Assembly: GCA_963573305.1 (NCBI GenBank) | Contig: OY754333.1 | Coordinates: 14,220,599-14,284,598 of the forward strand | DNA from: Pyrrhosoma nymphula | Lineage: Eukaryota; Arthropoda; Insecta; Odonata; Coenagrionidae | DNA: 64,000 nt | Direction of reading: 5' to 3' | In this document: positions 22,950-34,243 of the stretch, piece after piece | Numbering within the stretch: position 1 is the first letter of the stretch | Layout of the letters: each line of letters opens with the position of its first letter | The notes under the pieces: model-generated | Told to the model about the DNA's origin: nothing | The model's database searches: none | The model's input: the letters and a program-made list of their open reading frames with translations, nothing else | Made by a program: the position numbers and the translations under genes

Positions 22950-23198
22950 AAGTTATGGGTCAAAATGACCCGTAGCCGTATTTCTAGGTATTACATCAAT
23001 TAAAAAATAAAGCAACAACAATTACGAAATTTTCTTTTCACATTAGTAAAATATAAGTAAAATACACAAAGTCACAAAATTAAAAAATAATCTAATGATA
23101 AATGAGTAGTTAAATTTGATTTTGAAAACGTGTTATGGGTCAAAATGACCCATTCCGTCCTTTTGGGTAGTGCGAAACTTCCATCCTCCTAGTGTTAA
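22950..23198. mobile_element. One end of a piggyBac-like element
   Basis: Reading outward, TGGGTCAAAATGACCC (22956-22971) recurs at 23136-23151. It is followed by CCATCCTCCTAGTG and then TTAA (23195-23198). Ends of the form TTAA-CACTAGG with an internal GGGTCAnnnTGACCC palindrome are typical of piggyBac-like elements. I could not find a matching left end, so the element is truncated or its left boundary is diverged. Confidence 0.5.
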
Positions 23199-23669
23199 TG
23201 TTTTTGATTAAAACTCTATTACTGACTATGACACATGGATGGTAAAGATGAGGTATCTGTGAGAATTTTCCTTAAATGGAAACATAAAACCATCGTAAAA
23301 CTGATGCGATACTTCCCTTTTGACTAGCGATTTCATTATGACGTGTCAATTGAATAATCCCCAAGAATACTGTTACTAATTGTTACCACAAATTATTTTA
23401 AAGCGTTCCAGTGTAATGAAAGTAGTAGGTACCTCATGTGTTACATAATTGGTGCCATACACGTCTCTCTTCCTTATAGGTAAGAAAACCACAGGTACGC
23501 ATTTATCATAATAAAATGATACAATATAAATCAATATGAAGCCCATTTGGGTTTAATGTTTTCGCAGCATTGCACGCTGGCGTCGTTTTATTTTGTAGAT
23601 AAAATCGTTCCACGAGGCAGAACAGTCGTGACTTAAGCAGAAGTGAAAATGGTTTCTAGATTCGGATAA

Positions 23670-24305
23670 TCATGGGATCGCTGAAATACGCCGACTCTTT
23701 TCAAGTTTGGAGACTGTCTTCTTTCTCCATCGCGATATACATTCCCAACCTCCCCTTAGTTCCCACTACTCCGAGATTCAACCTCCACCACCGGACAGCA
23801 CTCTTGCGTCTCCCCAACTCACTCTCCATTTCCAACACCTCCCCGCTCCTCATCCCGGTCGCCTCCAGTCTCCTTGAAGTCAGCCTAACGAAAACAAACA
23901 ACAACCCCCTAATTTACGCCGTCCTTGTCATCTGCCAGGAGTCTAAATGGTGTGCCTCTCCCGTCACCCTAACTCTCCCCGTTCACCACTCTCCCTCTCT
24001 CTCCGTAACCCTAAACTTCACAGGCCATCCTCACATTCCCCCCCCCCCTCTATACATCGTCCAAAACACACTCACCCACTCTTAGTACCCCAAATCCTCC
24101 CATCGCGTCGGAGTATCTCCTTTCAAACCCCTTCCCCTCTCCTCGCATCCTTTCAACCTTCACCCTCCTCACCGTCATCAACCACCTCTCAAAAATCCCT
24201 TTATTCTACGGCCCCGATCCGCAAAATCTCAAAACCTCTACCTAACAAGTCCCGTTCCCGACAAGTCTTGTTCCCGACAGCCCTCCCCACTTGTGTCGTG
24301 TAGTG
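23670..24305. other. Strongly G-poor, C-rich stretch with long overlapping open frames
   Basis: For about 600 bases the plus strand is rich in C, A and T and very poor in G, with open frames at 23672-24085 and 23947-24303. The predicted proteins are Ser/Pro/Leu-rich without recognisable domains. The complementary frame (23701-23904) is Arg/Glu/Gly-rich. It may be a remnant of a purine-biased mobile element. I cannot assign it. Confidence 0.35.
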
Positions 24306-25139
24306 TAAGGAATCGTATTATTTAGAGATTCTCCCCTCGCCTCAGCCTCTATAGCGAAGGTTGGGATGGTGGATTACAAAACCCGAACGGCATTTTTCAT
24401 AGAAGGGTAATCGCAGACCAGTCAACCCGCCTAAGATACTGCTCACATTCGCTCTTTGGATAAATAGCAGAAGTCAGAATGGTTTCTTCAAAATCGCATG
24501 AGGAACATAAAAAATGAGGATTAACAACACTATAATCGTTATTTGAATTTCCGCCTTCTGATTGGTTGGTTTTTTTAGACTGTTCCACAAAGTCTACCCA
24601 TGACTATTCAGTTCCTTTGGTGAACGTTAAACCTTCCGACTAATTACAAAAGCCTTTTCTTTTCATCGCACCTTTTTCCTCTACCATATGATCTTGCAGT
24701 ACGCTTTGACTCAAAATCTACGTATAAATTAACGCTTTTGCTAATGTACAACGTACTAAGCTGCATCTAATTAAATCGCAGAGATATAGGCATTGTTATT
24801 GACGTGATTTTAGTAAAACACAGATGCCTCTCTGACCTTGAGTATTTGGCCCCATTGAATGTATTCTACCTTTCGAAGAGCAAGTCCACGGGCAGTTTTT
24901 CCAGTATATCTCCCGGCCGCGGCTCTAAGTTCCTTATATAAAACTAAAAAATCTAAGAAATCTAATACAAAGTAGCATTTTACTCTCGGTTCTGGAATTT
25001 CAATGATACACTAGTATTTAACTGCACACGACTTACTGTTTTTATTCATTTAATGCTTTTACTCCAATAACATTTCCTCTTCCCGAAGAGGAGTCTGCTG
25101 TCAGCTAGTAACATAAGGTCGGAAGTGAAAAAGCACTTT
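24306..25139. other. Intergenic DNA, nothing recognised
   Basis: AT-rich, with no domain, repeat or RNA motif that I can support. Confidence 0.55.
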
Positions 25140-25680
25140 GTTGAAACATATATTTAGAGCATAATTTTGCATGGCAGAGAAACCTGGAGCATAAAGGCAG
25201 CAGAATAATAGAGATTAGAGGCAATGGAGGTGTGTAGTGGATGGCATCAAAGAATGACGAGTATTAAATGGACGGAGAGAATTTGAGGAAGTCATACGAG
25301 CTAACTGGTTAAAGAACTCGGCGCGAAATCGAGGGATCCAGGTTCGAATCCCGGTCAAGGCGAATGATTTTTCCTCTGTGGAATATCACACTCATGTGCA
25401 CTTGCGGTTGACTCCGAAAGGTTACTACCGTGGCTAGTCCCGCTTCCCTCAGAATAAGTCCTACGAAGAGAATGAGAAAAAAGAAATGCATTGAAATCTT
25501 TGAGAAGGAGAGGCAAGATTATTGGACATTGCGGAAAATATAGAAAACATTAATGGAAGAGGAATTAGATGGGAATAATTACAGAACAAGAGACGGAAAG
25601 AAGAGAGAAAACGCATTAGAAGAGTTAAAAACAAATTTAATACCGGAAAAAATTTGCTTCACTGAAGGGAAGCAATAATT
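25140..25680 (+). pseudogene. LINE reverse-transcriptase 3' fragment, split by a SINE
   Basis: Before the SINE (about 25150-25290), plus-strand reading gives RLEAMEV, then a degraded tryptophan/arginine stretch, and SIKWTERI. This matches the block RLEAFEMWxWRRM...ISWTDRV at the C-terminal end of many LINE ORF2 proteins. After the SINE (from about 25495) it resumes with RRRGKIIGH in a shifted frame, the next conserved block of the same proteins. Stops and frameshifts are present throughout. The clade is not determined. Confidence 0.65.
25288..25490 (+). repeat. tRNA-derived SINE
   Basis: An A box (GAGCTAACTGGTTAAAG, near 25298) and a perfect B box (GGTTCGAATCC, 25341-25351) have tRNA-like spacing, followed by CCGGTCAAGG and a unique body. 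The 3' side ends in an A-rich run (gagaaaaaagaaa). It interrupts the LINE fragment between two consecutive conserved blocks, which supports insertion. The left edge is uncertain because the LINE frame (EEVIRANWL) may run into the A box. Confidence 0.7.
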
Positions 25681-25690
25681 TAAAAAATCT

Positions 25691-28600
25691 TCTTGGACGT
25701 GGGGAGGCAATACGTACTCTCGTTGGTCCTACAATTCATTTGGTAAAAAACCAACGAAACTTAAATTCTCCCAATTTATCCCTTTATATTTGGAATTGAG
25801 ATTGAGTGGACTACCTTTCATCCGACAACCGTATTTCACACGTTTCAACTCTGACAGCAGAACAGTGCGTCATACAGGCGTATATTGATCGCATGTGCCA
25901 AAAAATAAACACTAAGAAAGCGCAAGTGATTGCGAGAGATAAGAAACCTTCGTAACCATCCGTAATATGTTTCCAAGGAAATCGTAACAGAGGAAGTAAC
26001 TCATGGCGATGGTGAGACAACATGTTTCTCCTAAACGACAGGAGTTAATGTTTTCATTCACTCTGCCTTTCTTCCTCCCCCTAACCTTGTGTTTGTTTTA
26101 GAGTGGCATCGCAGAGTTTATTCTGGCCGTTCAAATGGAGCAGCCTTGGGTTTTTTCGAATTGTGTCGTTGGTACAAGGAGTATTTTGACTTGACGCCAG
26201 ATAACAACTCCTTCGTATCCCTCTTGGAATCATAATGGATAGGTAGTTTTGGTTCCAAATGTTATCGAAAAAGTAAAATTAAATTTCATCGGGCACACTC
26301 AAGTAAATAGAGGAAGTATGCAATGATAAAGGAGACAAGGTCTATTGCTGCAAGAGTAGAATTTAGATTGAACAAAGAACGTAGCAACGGTACACTCCCA
26401 TTCATATATTATAAAAAAAAACTTTCTTATAAACATCAATTTATACAGCAAACTTTGCAATGGACAGAAAAATTGGCCTTTTCGTGATGTATTATATCAA
26501 TCAAAATCAAGCACAATATTGCAAATCAGAAAAGACGATATTTATAAACAATAAAAAGAATTTATTTACCATGTCTGGAATACTAAATAACCACAAAAAC
26601 GAAAGAGAACCACTCATTAAGTAAATAAAATAAGGAGAATATAGCTAAATGTTTGAATTCATTGGTTAAACATGATAGTTATGGCAATACTGCTCATATG
26701 AACTTAAATTAGACCAGTTTAAAAAATTACGAATGTATATTGTACATTTGGCGGACGAGATATCAGCTTATTAATTTTTATAAACTTTTGGAAGCCATAG
26801 CATTAGCGTCTTCATGAATTGAAGGCTACAAAACGAAAACCACGTCAAACTGAAAGCTCTGTGAGCATTCTCACATCTCCAACGTTGTGTATATCATTTT
26901 TTATCCGTTCTAAGCTATGGTTGATATCTAACCAACAAAACCATGAAGAAAATCCAAATTTTAATTTAATGTAAACGAAATCATCTCAGACAACCTATGA
27001 ATTCATTCTAAGATTTCCTCGGCTTGAATACGACGTCCAAGACACTCTTCGATAAATAATTAGCACAAAAATAAATCATCAAAAAATCACATAAGATCCT
27101 TTTTTTGCGTTTCCTGACAATAATTTGCAATGTCCAAGATGAAGTGGTTGTTAAAAAGCTCAAAACATTTGTGGACCCCTGATCTACACTCTCTGTCTCT
27201 TTACCCTCCTCACTTTTCACTCCATTGAAGGTCTTATACAAATCTACGAAGGAAGCAAAAACCTGCTGTCCAAATTGTAGCTTTCTTTAAGTACCCATAT
27301 AATTAGAGTTGACCTATTCTTCTGTAAGAAGAAAAAAATTGAAGTAAATATGTTTTTTCATTGATGATGTTCAGGTAAAATAACTGACAGCATGGTGTAT
27401 CACACAAAACTCGAACTCTCCGTTAAAATCTAGTTAACATAAAGGCCTCTACATCTTGCTGTCAGCGTCAATCATAGATTATATGACCGTGCCGTAAAAT
27501 TCAACATCAAAAACAATATTACTGATATTTCAGGGCTGCATATTATTGCAACGCAGTAATTTCCTCTTCGTTCTGAAATACCAACGTCACTTTGGAATAT
27601 AATGATAGTGTAATGCCATGTTAAATTTAGTGAAGAGTGTTAGACACATCAGTTTAATACAAAAATGATTCCGCACTTTTCAAATTGTGAATAGGAATAA
27701 TACATATCCAGATTTCCAGAAGCGTCTTACACATGCTCCTTGATAAATGTCTTAAGCAAGTATTTTTTGTAAACTGCTGTACCTAATTTTGATATTTTAT
27801 ATGTTGTTGTGAAGTGTGAATTATTACTCCTCGTAAGTAATATGGGAATACGAGAATCCATTTTAGAGCTCTGAAGAAGCGAAATAAAATTTAAACGTAT
27901 TAAATAGCATAAAATATTTGAATAATGAAAAAAAGACCAATCTTTTCCAGATATAATAAATATTGAGTGATAATTTCACGAAAGCTCCTTTATGTAAAGA
28001 GTCTTAGATAATAGTAGTGCCTACTTCAGTTTATCATGCTAAGTTGGATAAGGTAATATTGCAATTACTGTCTATAACTTGCAGATAGGGGCAAAAGAAC
28101 TGGGAAGGAATACTTAGAGACAATCCCAAAGAAACATCAAACTTCGGAGATAGAAATAAAACCGGTGTTTCTATCCTGGCAGGCCATTGCCCTGGAGTCC
28201 TTGAGTAAGACCGCACTATTTGCGTCAATGGCAATATAGACGTACCCGGTTATCTGTCCCAACAACAATATTTTATGTGATTAACTAAAATATTTTTGCA
28301 CTGGTTTTAAACGGCCAAAGAGTTATCGTAATGCTATCATACAAACAAACTACGAGAACTAAATGCCGCGAAAACTGATTACTTGCCTGAACTAAAACAC
28401 TGTTATGCAATGTGATTAGCAAAGTGTGTGTGAAATGTAAATGCAGGAAAATACTTGTGTGTTGTAAGTATATGGTTCTTCACATCTACAATATTTTATT
28501 GTTTTCCACCAAGGAAGTTCATATTTACATGAACTGTATTTTTACACATCAATTATGTGCATAATGAGCGCAAAATTTGTATGGAATGCATTTGAAAGGC

Positions 28601-31000
28601 TTCCAAATCATAGATACCACTTTTCACACAATTCTTAATACTTTTACCGTCTTGCTCAGCCCCCTGAAACTCCCTATCCAATCCCATTGGAGCCCATGTT
28701 CTTTTAAAGAAATCGTTTCCTCAATCCACCGCACGATTCTCGCAGTGGCGCCACCAGTCTAGAAGGGCTAGAATTAGTGGGTATTCCCATTTACTGAAGG
28801 CAGATCATGTGCGTCAGATGAGATGAAAATGCCATTTTTTTTATTAATGTAAATGTTGTATAAATGTATTTCCATAGATTAGTTTCGTGCATCACTATAT
28901 TTATGTCCAACTTCAATTTACGCCGAAATATTGTAGATAATTCCGATGAAGGATAAAAGAATGCCGTGGACGCGTGTGGTACCATATTTTTACATAGTAT
29001 GTGTCTGTGTGGCTAATCAACTGGTTAGGGTAGGTTTAAATGGAAGTTAGTTAATATCCTGCACTTTTTCTAAAGCATCCACAAAAGCTTGCCATCCCTT
29101 GGATAATCGAATAACCGACACACAATCTTCCTCCCCTCCCAACTCATGTTTTCAATCTTTCCAATTTTTTTCAAAAGTTCCCCATAGCCTTTGTTTCACT
29201 TTTGTTTCTTTCCACTAGCTTTTAGTATTCCCCCCTTTTCCACCTCTCCATCTTCTTACTTTTACACAGCCTTTTGTATCTAACATCGCATTTCTTAAGA
29301 ACTAAATTGTGATTTGAGCCTGCATCCGCCCCCAAAAAGCTGTGTGAGTTTTTGATTCTGTTCGCTGAACCTCTGCCTCACAATGATTTCATCAATTTGG
29401 TAGCTCCCTGTGTTCCTTTGTATTCTCTTTGTGTAGCTTTCTGATGTGATGTTTAAGAATAAGTGCTTGTAATAACTTATTTATATCTCCTACAAAATTC
29501 GACAGCCTTCTCACAACGGTATCTCAGGAGGAAGGGTATGCGACTATGTGAGAGGTATACATGGTGGATGGAAATTTAAGACGTAGGTAGCTTATATAGA
29601 CAGGTGTTGAGTAAAAAAGCAGTTTTCACTAAGACAGCGATAAATTATTGCTAATTTATTAGTAGAAGTTGAAGGGTTTCAGGAGGTCACACAATTCGCT
29701 TTTTGGAGGTTACAATTCGCTTTCGTGGCATGTCTAAAAAACAACAAAATTGGAAATAGAAAATGAATAGTGGTTACTCAATTCCTATAACTGGCCTTTT
29801 TTTCTCGAAGGTCAGTAAATAGCAAAATCTGCTCTCTGAAGGATCACCTTTTTTGTACAGGTAGGTATATGTTTATATCAGTCACGGTGGCTAATTTCAA
29901 GAGTGCCATTCTCTATTTTGGAAGTATTTTTACCAATTGCACTTCGTATGATTGGTACACGGCAATGAGTCACCTACTTAGCCTTTCATTACACCGTCGG
30001 TTGCACAAGCAGTATTCTTACGACAAGCATTGCTGATATAGGCGATTTAAAAATAGAGAATTGTTACGCGATTCTGTCATACTTAAATCTGAAAGTGATC
30101 GCAAGAAATAATTACATTCGCATAAGACCTCGTAATGAAGACTCCGACAGGTGATGCGAAATCTGGATAAAGGCTAGCACCCGCCGACAATCCTTTTTGT
30201 GACAGCATAGGGGAATAACATCACTCACTCCATCATCAATTAAAAATTCCTAAGAAAAAAACTGAAAACGAAATCCTCAGAAATAACTGCCATTTAATTC
30301 TGTTCACAGTGCAATATATTTTATGTGATGGCAGTGGCTTAAAACTAAGTATGTAGACGACGCTGAAATGTAACTTTAAAATTCACTAATACTTTTGTTA
30401 CTGAGCGCCTTAGAGCTAGCAGTAAGTTTTAAAATGTTTAATGTTCATGGAGTTGCAAATTAATAGCATGCTCGCAGTGATAAACTTCATTATCACCGTA
30501 CATTAATACGCAAATACTGTTGTTACGTATACCAATATATAGCGGACTTGCCCTCCTGGATAGGTGGCGCCTCTATCGACCTCCGCGGGAAACGACTTCA
30601 TTAAGGGAACATGCCTAGGCGGCAAGTTTCCAGACCTTTACTCCTCTACGACCGTGGTCTTACTTTTGGTAATACTAATTGTATTTTAAAAAAAGGGTAC
30701 ACTTTATTAATTAAAGCATTAAAGCTAACTCTTTATTAAAATACAATATTTGTAACCGAATGCAAGAACGCTAAATCATGAAACACACTGAAAAGCTAAA
30801 ATCATAGTTAGTCCTAAATATTGCTATAAAATTTTCAATTAAAAATAAATTTCTATTCACTGAAACCTTGTGTTTGTAAAAGTACATTCGAGTAGGAAGG
30901 TATATAGTTACAATGCCGTTTGAAATAAATTTTTGTTTCTCCCATACATTAAGCATTAAATTTTAATCCAATAGACTACAATATGGGAATTCGTTTTTCC
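25691..31000. other. AT-rich intergenic DNA, nothing recognised
   Basis: More than 5 kb without a coding homology, terminal repeats or RNA motif that I can support. Open frames are short. A weak B-box-like sequence (minus strand, near 27407) was judged insufficient. Confidence 0.55.
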
Positions 31001-31180
31001 CCCGAACAATAAGGGACTATAATAAATGCTAGGCGTAATTTCATTAGAGCGTGTCCATTTTATATGTAAACGGCTGGTGTCCTAACACCCCGCCCCCTTC
31101 TTACCCCCCCCCCCCGCCCCCGCATTACCCCGCCACACGCCTATTGAGGCGGCTTGCGGGGTAATATGTAGATGTAGATT
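31000..31180 (+). repeat. Retroposon-like 3' end with poly(C) and GTAGAT tail
   Basis: A C-rich run (31104-31115) is followed by CGCCTATTGAGGCGGCTTGCG, which forms a short stem (CGCC/GGCG), and then ATGTAGATGTAGATT. Short tandem tails such as GTAGAT after a structured 3' end are seen in some LINE families. No coding sequence is attached, so the assignment is an inference. Confidence 0.4.
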
Positions 31181-33170
31181 AATATAAACTGGTAATGATA
31201 TATGCTACAGAAATATGTTCCCAACACATTAAATGAATACATGAAGGAATTGGGATCGATATATTTTGACAACAAAAATAACCAGATTGGTACATCAATT
31301 GATTCTTGTAATAATGAGTACCAACAATAGGGAAGCAACAGATTTTTAAAAAATTCTGAAGCACTTCAGTAGGCTATAAGTCTAAATAATAAATTAAATT
31401 TTCGCCCTCTAATTAACTATTATTGATTATTAATTGATTTAATTTTAGTCATCAAAATTTAAACTGCGTAAAAAAACTATTAACAAATTTAATGACCATT
31501 CATCACATACAAAAGAAAAAATCAATTATACCACTTATTATTATCCCCACTAAAAAGAAAATATCTATTATCTATGTAATCTTCATTCAGAATTCACCTA
31601 CTCATATTTTCATACTGTTTTGTAACCTTCGGTGTAATGTAAAAGGAACGTAACAGTTTCGCGCATGTTAGTCAATCTCAAATTTATTTACTTCCAAAGT
31701 TGGCTCCCCACAAATTTGGATAACTGTGCGCAAACGTTAAGCGGTGAACCTTTACCTTATCACAACAACAGAACTTGTTTATAGAGAGCGCACATGGGAA
31801 ACAAACTGAATCCAGGAATGAATAATAAGTACATACGGCGATCGAGCGTTTAAATGCCTCCCACAAGCAAAATATTTGACCGCAAAACCCAGGACATGGT
31901 TGGGAATATGGAGCGCAAAACACCAATAAGGAAGGTACATATTTATCGTCAAATAAATATCCGCTGGCTCACATCAAGTGTAATATCGAAGGCAAATTCT
32001 ATTTTACCCTTCTTAAACTTTTTCCGAAGTGTATTTAAAAAACTCACGCCCTGATGGGGTTGCTCGCCAGTGAGGCTTCGGAGAAAGTTCTGGTGTTCCC
32101 AAACTGATGATGCCCTACTCCTGCACATGCGTGAATCCCTTATTTGCAACGTGAACTCGCAGCGGGAGTTCACACGCTCAACAGCACGTTAATCTCCGCA
32201 GCGGTCGTTAGACCCACTGTCGCGTGCCGAAACGAGGACTGTTTGCCCTGCGTGATGATAGCGTTATCGACGCCGCACCATTTGATTCATGCTACGCACC
32301 TCTTGCGAATCCGGACGTTCCCAATTATACATCCCTAGGGACGATCAAGAGAATGGGACGGTGCGATCGAATAGGAGCGAAACCAGCGCTCTGCTGGGGA
32401 CTTAAGTGGGGAAAGGTCTCTGATATCATTTCACGTTTTGGTGTTGTGAATTGTTGTCAGTTGGTGCTGGGAAAGGTTGGGAGTCTGTTTTTTTACATGG
32501 TTATTAGCATCAGCATTAGCCTAGGCTCTACGAAAGGCGCCAAAAAGAACACAGCTATGCATCCAATCCATAAGAAGTGGTTCTGCATCTTAAAGTTCTC
32601 ACCACATAAGATTTGAAACTTGGAATATTGCCGAAAAATACATTCCTCTATGATATAATAAAAACATTACATCTTTGACAAATGGTGGATGAAATAATAT
32701 ATTTTGCAAATGATAATTAATTAGAACTGTTTGGTTAGATTTAAAGACATATTATTATAAGGCATGATAAAATTGCATTTACTTGGGCAAAGTTAATGAA
32801 TAAATAGTGTATGGTTGCCTATAAAAAAACCTCAATGGCATGTAATTACAAGTCAAGTTTGCTTCTGAAATATAATTAATTTTAAAGAAATATTCATAAG
32901 CTGGCCCTGGATGCAGTGAGGTTACATATCCAAATATATTAAAAATAAAATGACACGTAATTATGTGCAACTATCGTCAAATTTAAATACCGTAGAATCA
33001 TCTAAAGAGCACGGTTATATAAAATACATTAAAAATAAAGAAAAAAAATATATTTTGAGATAATAAAAAGATATGAAGTGCAGAGCACAGTGAAACAATT
33101 CATAAGTCATATCTACTCCTTTTTAACTGCGAAACGCGTTCTTCAATTTAAACAAGGAACCAAGTGAGGA
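31181..33170. other. Intergenic DNA with a GC-richer patch at 32050-32420
   Basis: Mostly AT-rich. The patch at 32050-32420 is more GC- and CpG-rich and supports a 130-codon frame (32224-32616) that resembles nothing I know. A regulatory region or an old repeat are both possible. Confidence 0.4.
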
Positions 33171-33177
33171 GAGGAAT

Positions 33178-33290
33178 TCAAAAGAAAATCTTCGCTGAAA
33201 TTAGAATTCGAACACGGGTCCCCTAGAATGTTAGGCTGTAATCTATCCACCCTAACCAGCCCGATCTCCAATGTTGCAGAGGGATAAGTT
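33178..33290 (-). repeat. tRNA-derived SINE, minus strand
   Basis: Read on the minus strand, GCTGGTTAGGGTGGATAG (A box-like) is followed by TGTTCGAATTC (B box with a late mismatch) at tRNA-like spacing, with TCTAGGGGACCCG between them. The order and distances fit a pol III promoter. It belongs to a different SINE family from that at 25288, and its 3' limit is unclear. Confidence 0.55.
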
Positions 33291-33601
33291 GGTCTGACAC
33301 GTGCAATTTGCCGACTTACTGTTCGACGAAAATTTTCCACGACAAGACAGTGTTGCTGTCGGGAGGTTTCAACTCATTCGCACTCGCCCAACAATGTTTG
33401 CTTTTAAACGGGAATCCTCTGATCCATCCAACGACGTTGTTTGAGTGCATTCGGGTGCATTGGGTTGAAACTTGCAAACGTTGCGTATGTACTCGCGTGG
33501 GAACCTAGGACAGGAGTTCGAAAAAGAAAAAACGCTTGAGACTTAAGCCACTATACTTTTCAAAGAGTGCCCGAGCTTGTGACAAGACAATGTGATACAC
33601 C
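33291..33601. other. Intergenic DNA, nothing recognised
   Basis: The open frame at 33308-33508 has no recognisable domain. Confidence 0.5.
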
Positions 33602-33609
33602 TGCACAAC
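33602..33609. repeat. hAT target-site duplication, left copy
   Basis: TGCACAAC directly precedes the element and recurs exactly at 34236-34243. Confidence 0.92.
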
Positions 33610-34235
33610 TAGTGATGGAAAAATCGATTTCGATTAAATCGAAAATCGAGTTTTAATAGTCAAAGATCGAGGAAATCGAGATCGAGCCATGCTCTACGAG
33701 TTTCGATCCGAACTCGATTTTTCAACTTCGATCTTGACCATTTCGTACCGTTTCGCGATCAGAGTGCTGAGTATGATAACGTTATCCGTCCCATGTGAAA
33801 GACCTTTCTGTAAGGCCGGTAACATTGGAAAGGCACGCCCTAGATTATCAAGAAAGCATCTCAATCAGTTGATCTTTCTTAAAAATTTTAGTGAAGACGA
33901 ATGGTTCCCAGCGGTGATCCCCAAACTTTAATGTGCGTGCATTTGTACATTTTTACAACAAATAATTCAAGAATGTATTCTAAGTTCATTTTTAGGGATT
34001 TTTTATACTACTCAAATATACATCATGAGCGTTTTTCGAATGAATAATAAACATGTTTTGGTACCAACTGCATTTTTTTCAAAAATAACCGTCAATTTTT
34101 TCGATTAATCGATCTTTTGGTTCAAATTTCGATTTTTGTTGAAAAGTCGAGCTTTTCATTTCGATTAAAAATCGATTGCTCGAAAAATCGACCGACCGAC
34201 CGACCGAAAAATTGACCGACATTTTTCCATCACTA
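33610..34235 (+). mobile_element. 626-bp non-autonomous hAT element keeping the transposase tail
   Basis: TAGTGATGGAAAAAT at the left and ATTTTTCCATCACTA at the right are inverted repeats with an exact 8-bp duplication (TGCACAAC). TCGATT-type motifs fill both subterminal regions and a (CCGA)n run lies at about 34190-34206. The interior retains only the C-terminal part of a transposase, so this is an internal deletion derivative that would need a transposase in trans. Exact ends and duplication suggest a fairly young insertion. Confidence 0.92.
33740..33931 (+). pseudogene. hAT dimerisation domain remnant
   Basis: The frame ends with TLSVPCERPFCKAGNIGKAR, then LSRKHLNQLIFLKNF and EDEWF before the stop. 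This is the conserved hAT C-terminal domain (consensus SVPCER-F-KAGN...LSPKHLNQL-FLK). The catalytic core and BED finger are absent, so it cannot act as a transposase. The upstream part of the open frame (from 33689) is subterminal repeat read as protein. Confidence 0.9.
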
Positions 34236-34243
34236 TGCACAAC
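34236..34243. repeat. hAT target-site duplication, right copy
   Basis: TGCACAAC, identical to 33602-33609. Confidence 0.92.

Noticed and set aside
25288..25365. Genuine tRNA gene
   Set aside because: A and B boxes are present, but I could not form an acceptor stem and a SINE body follows.
27400..27480. Minus-strand SINE from a TTCGAGTTTTG B-box-like match
   Set aside because: Too many mismatches to the B box and no convincing A box.
30520..30680. LTR start at TGTTACGTATACC
   Set aside because: No matching TAACA end or duplication could be found downstream.
32224..32616. 130-codon plus-strand frame
   Set aside because: No domain and no gene-like context. The amino-acid order changes character midway, suggesting a chance frame.
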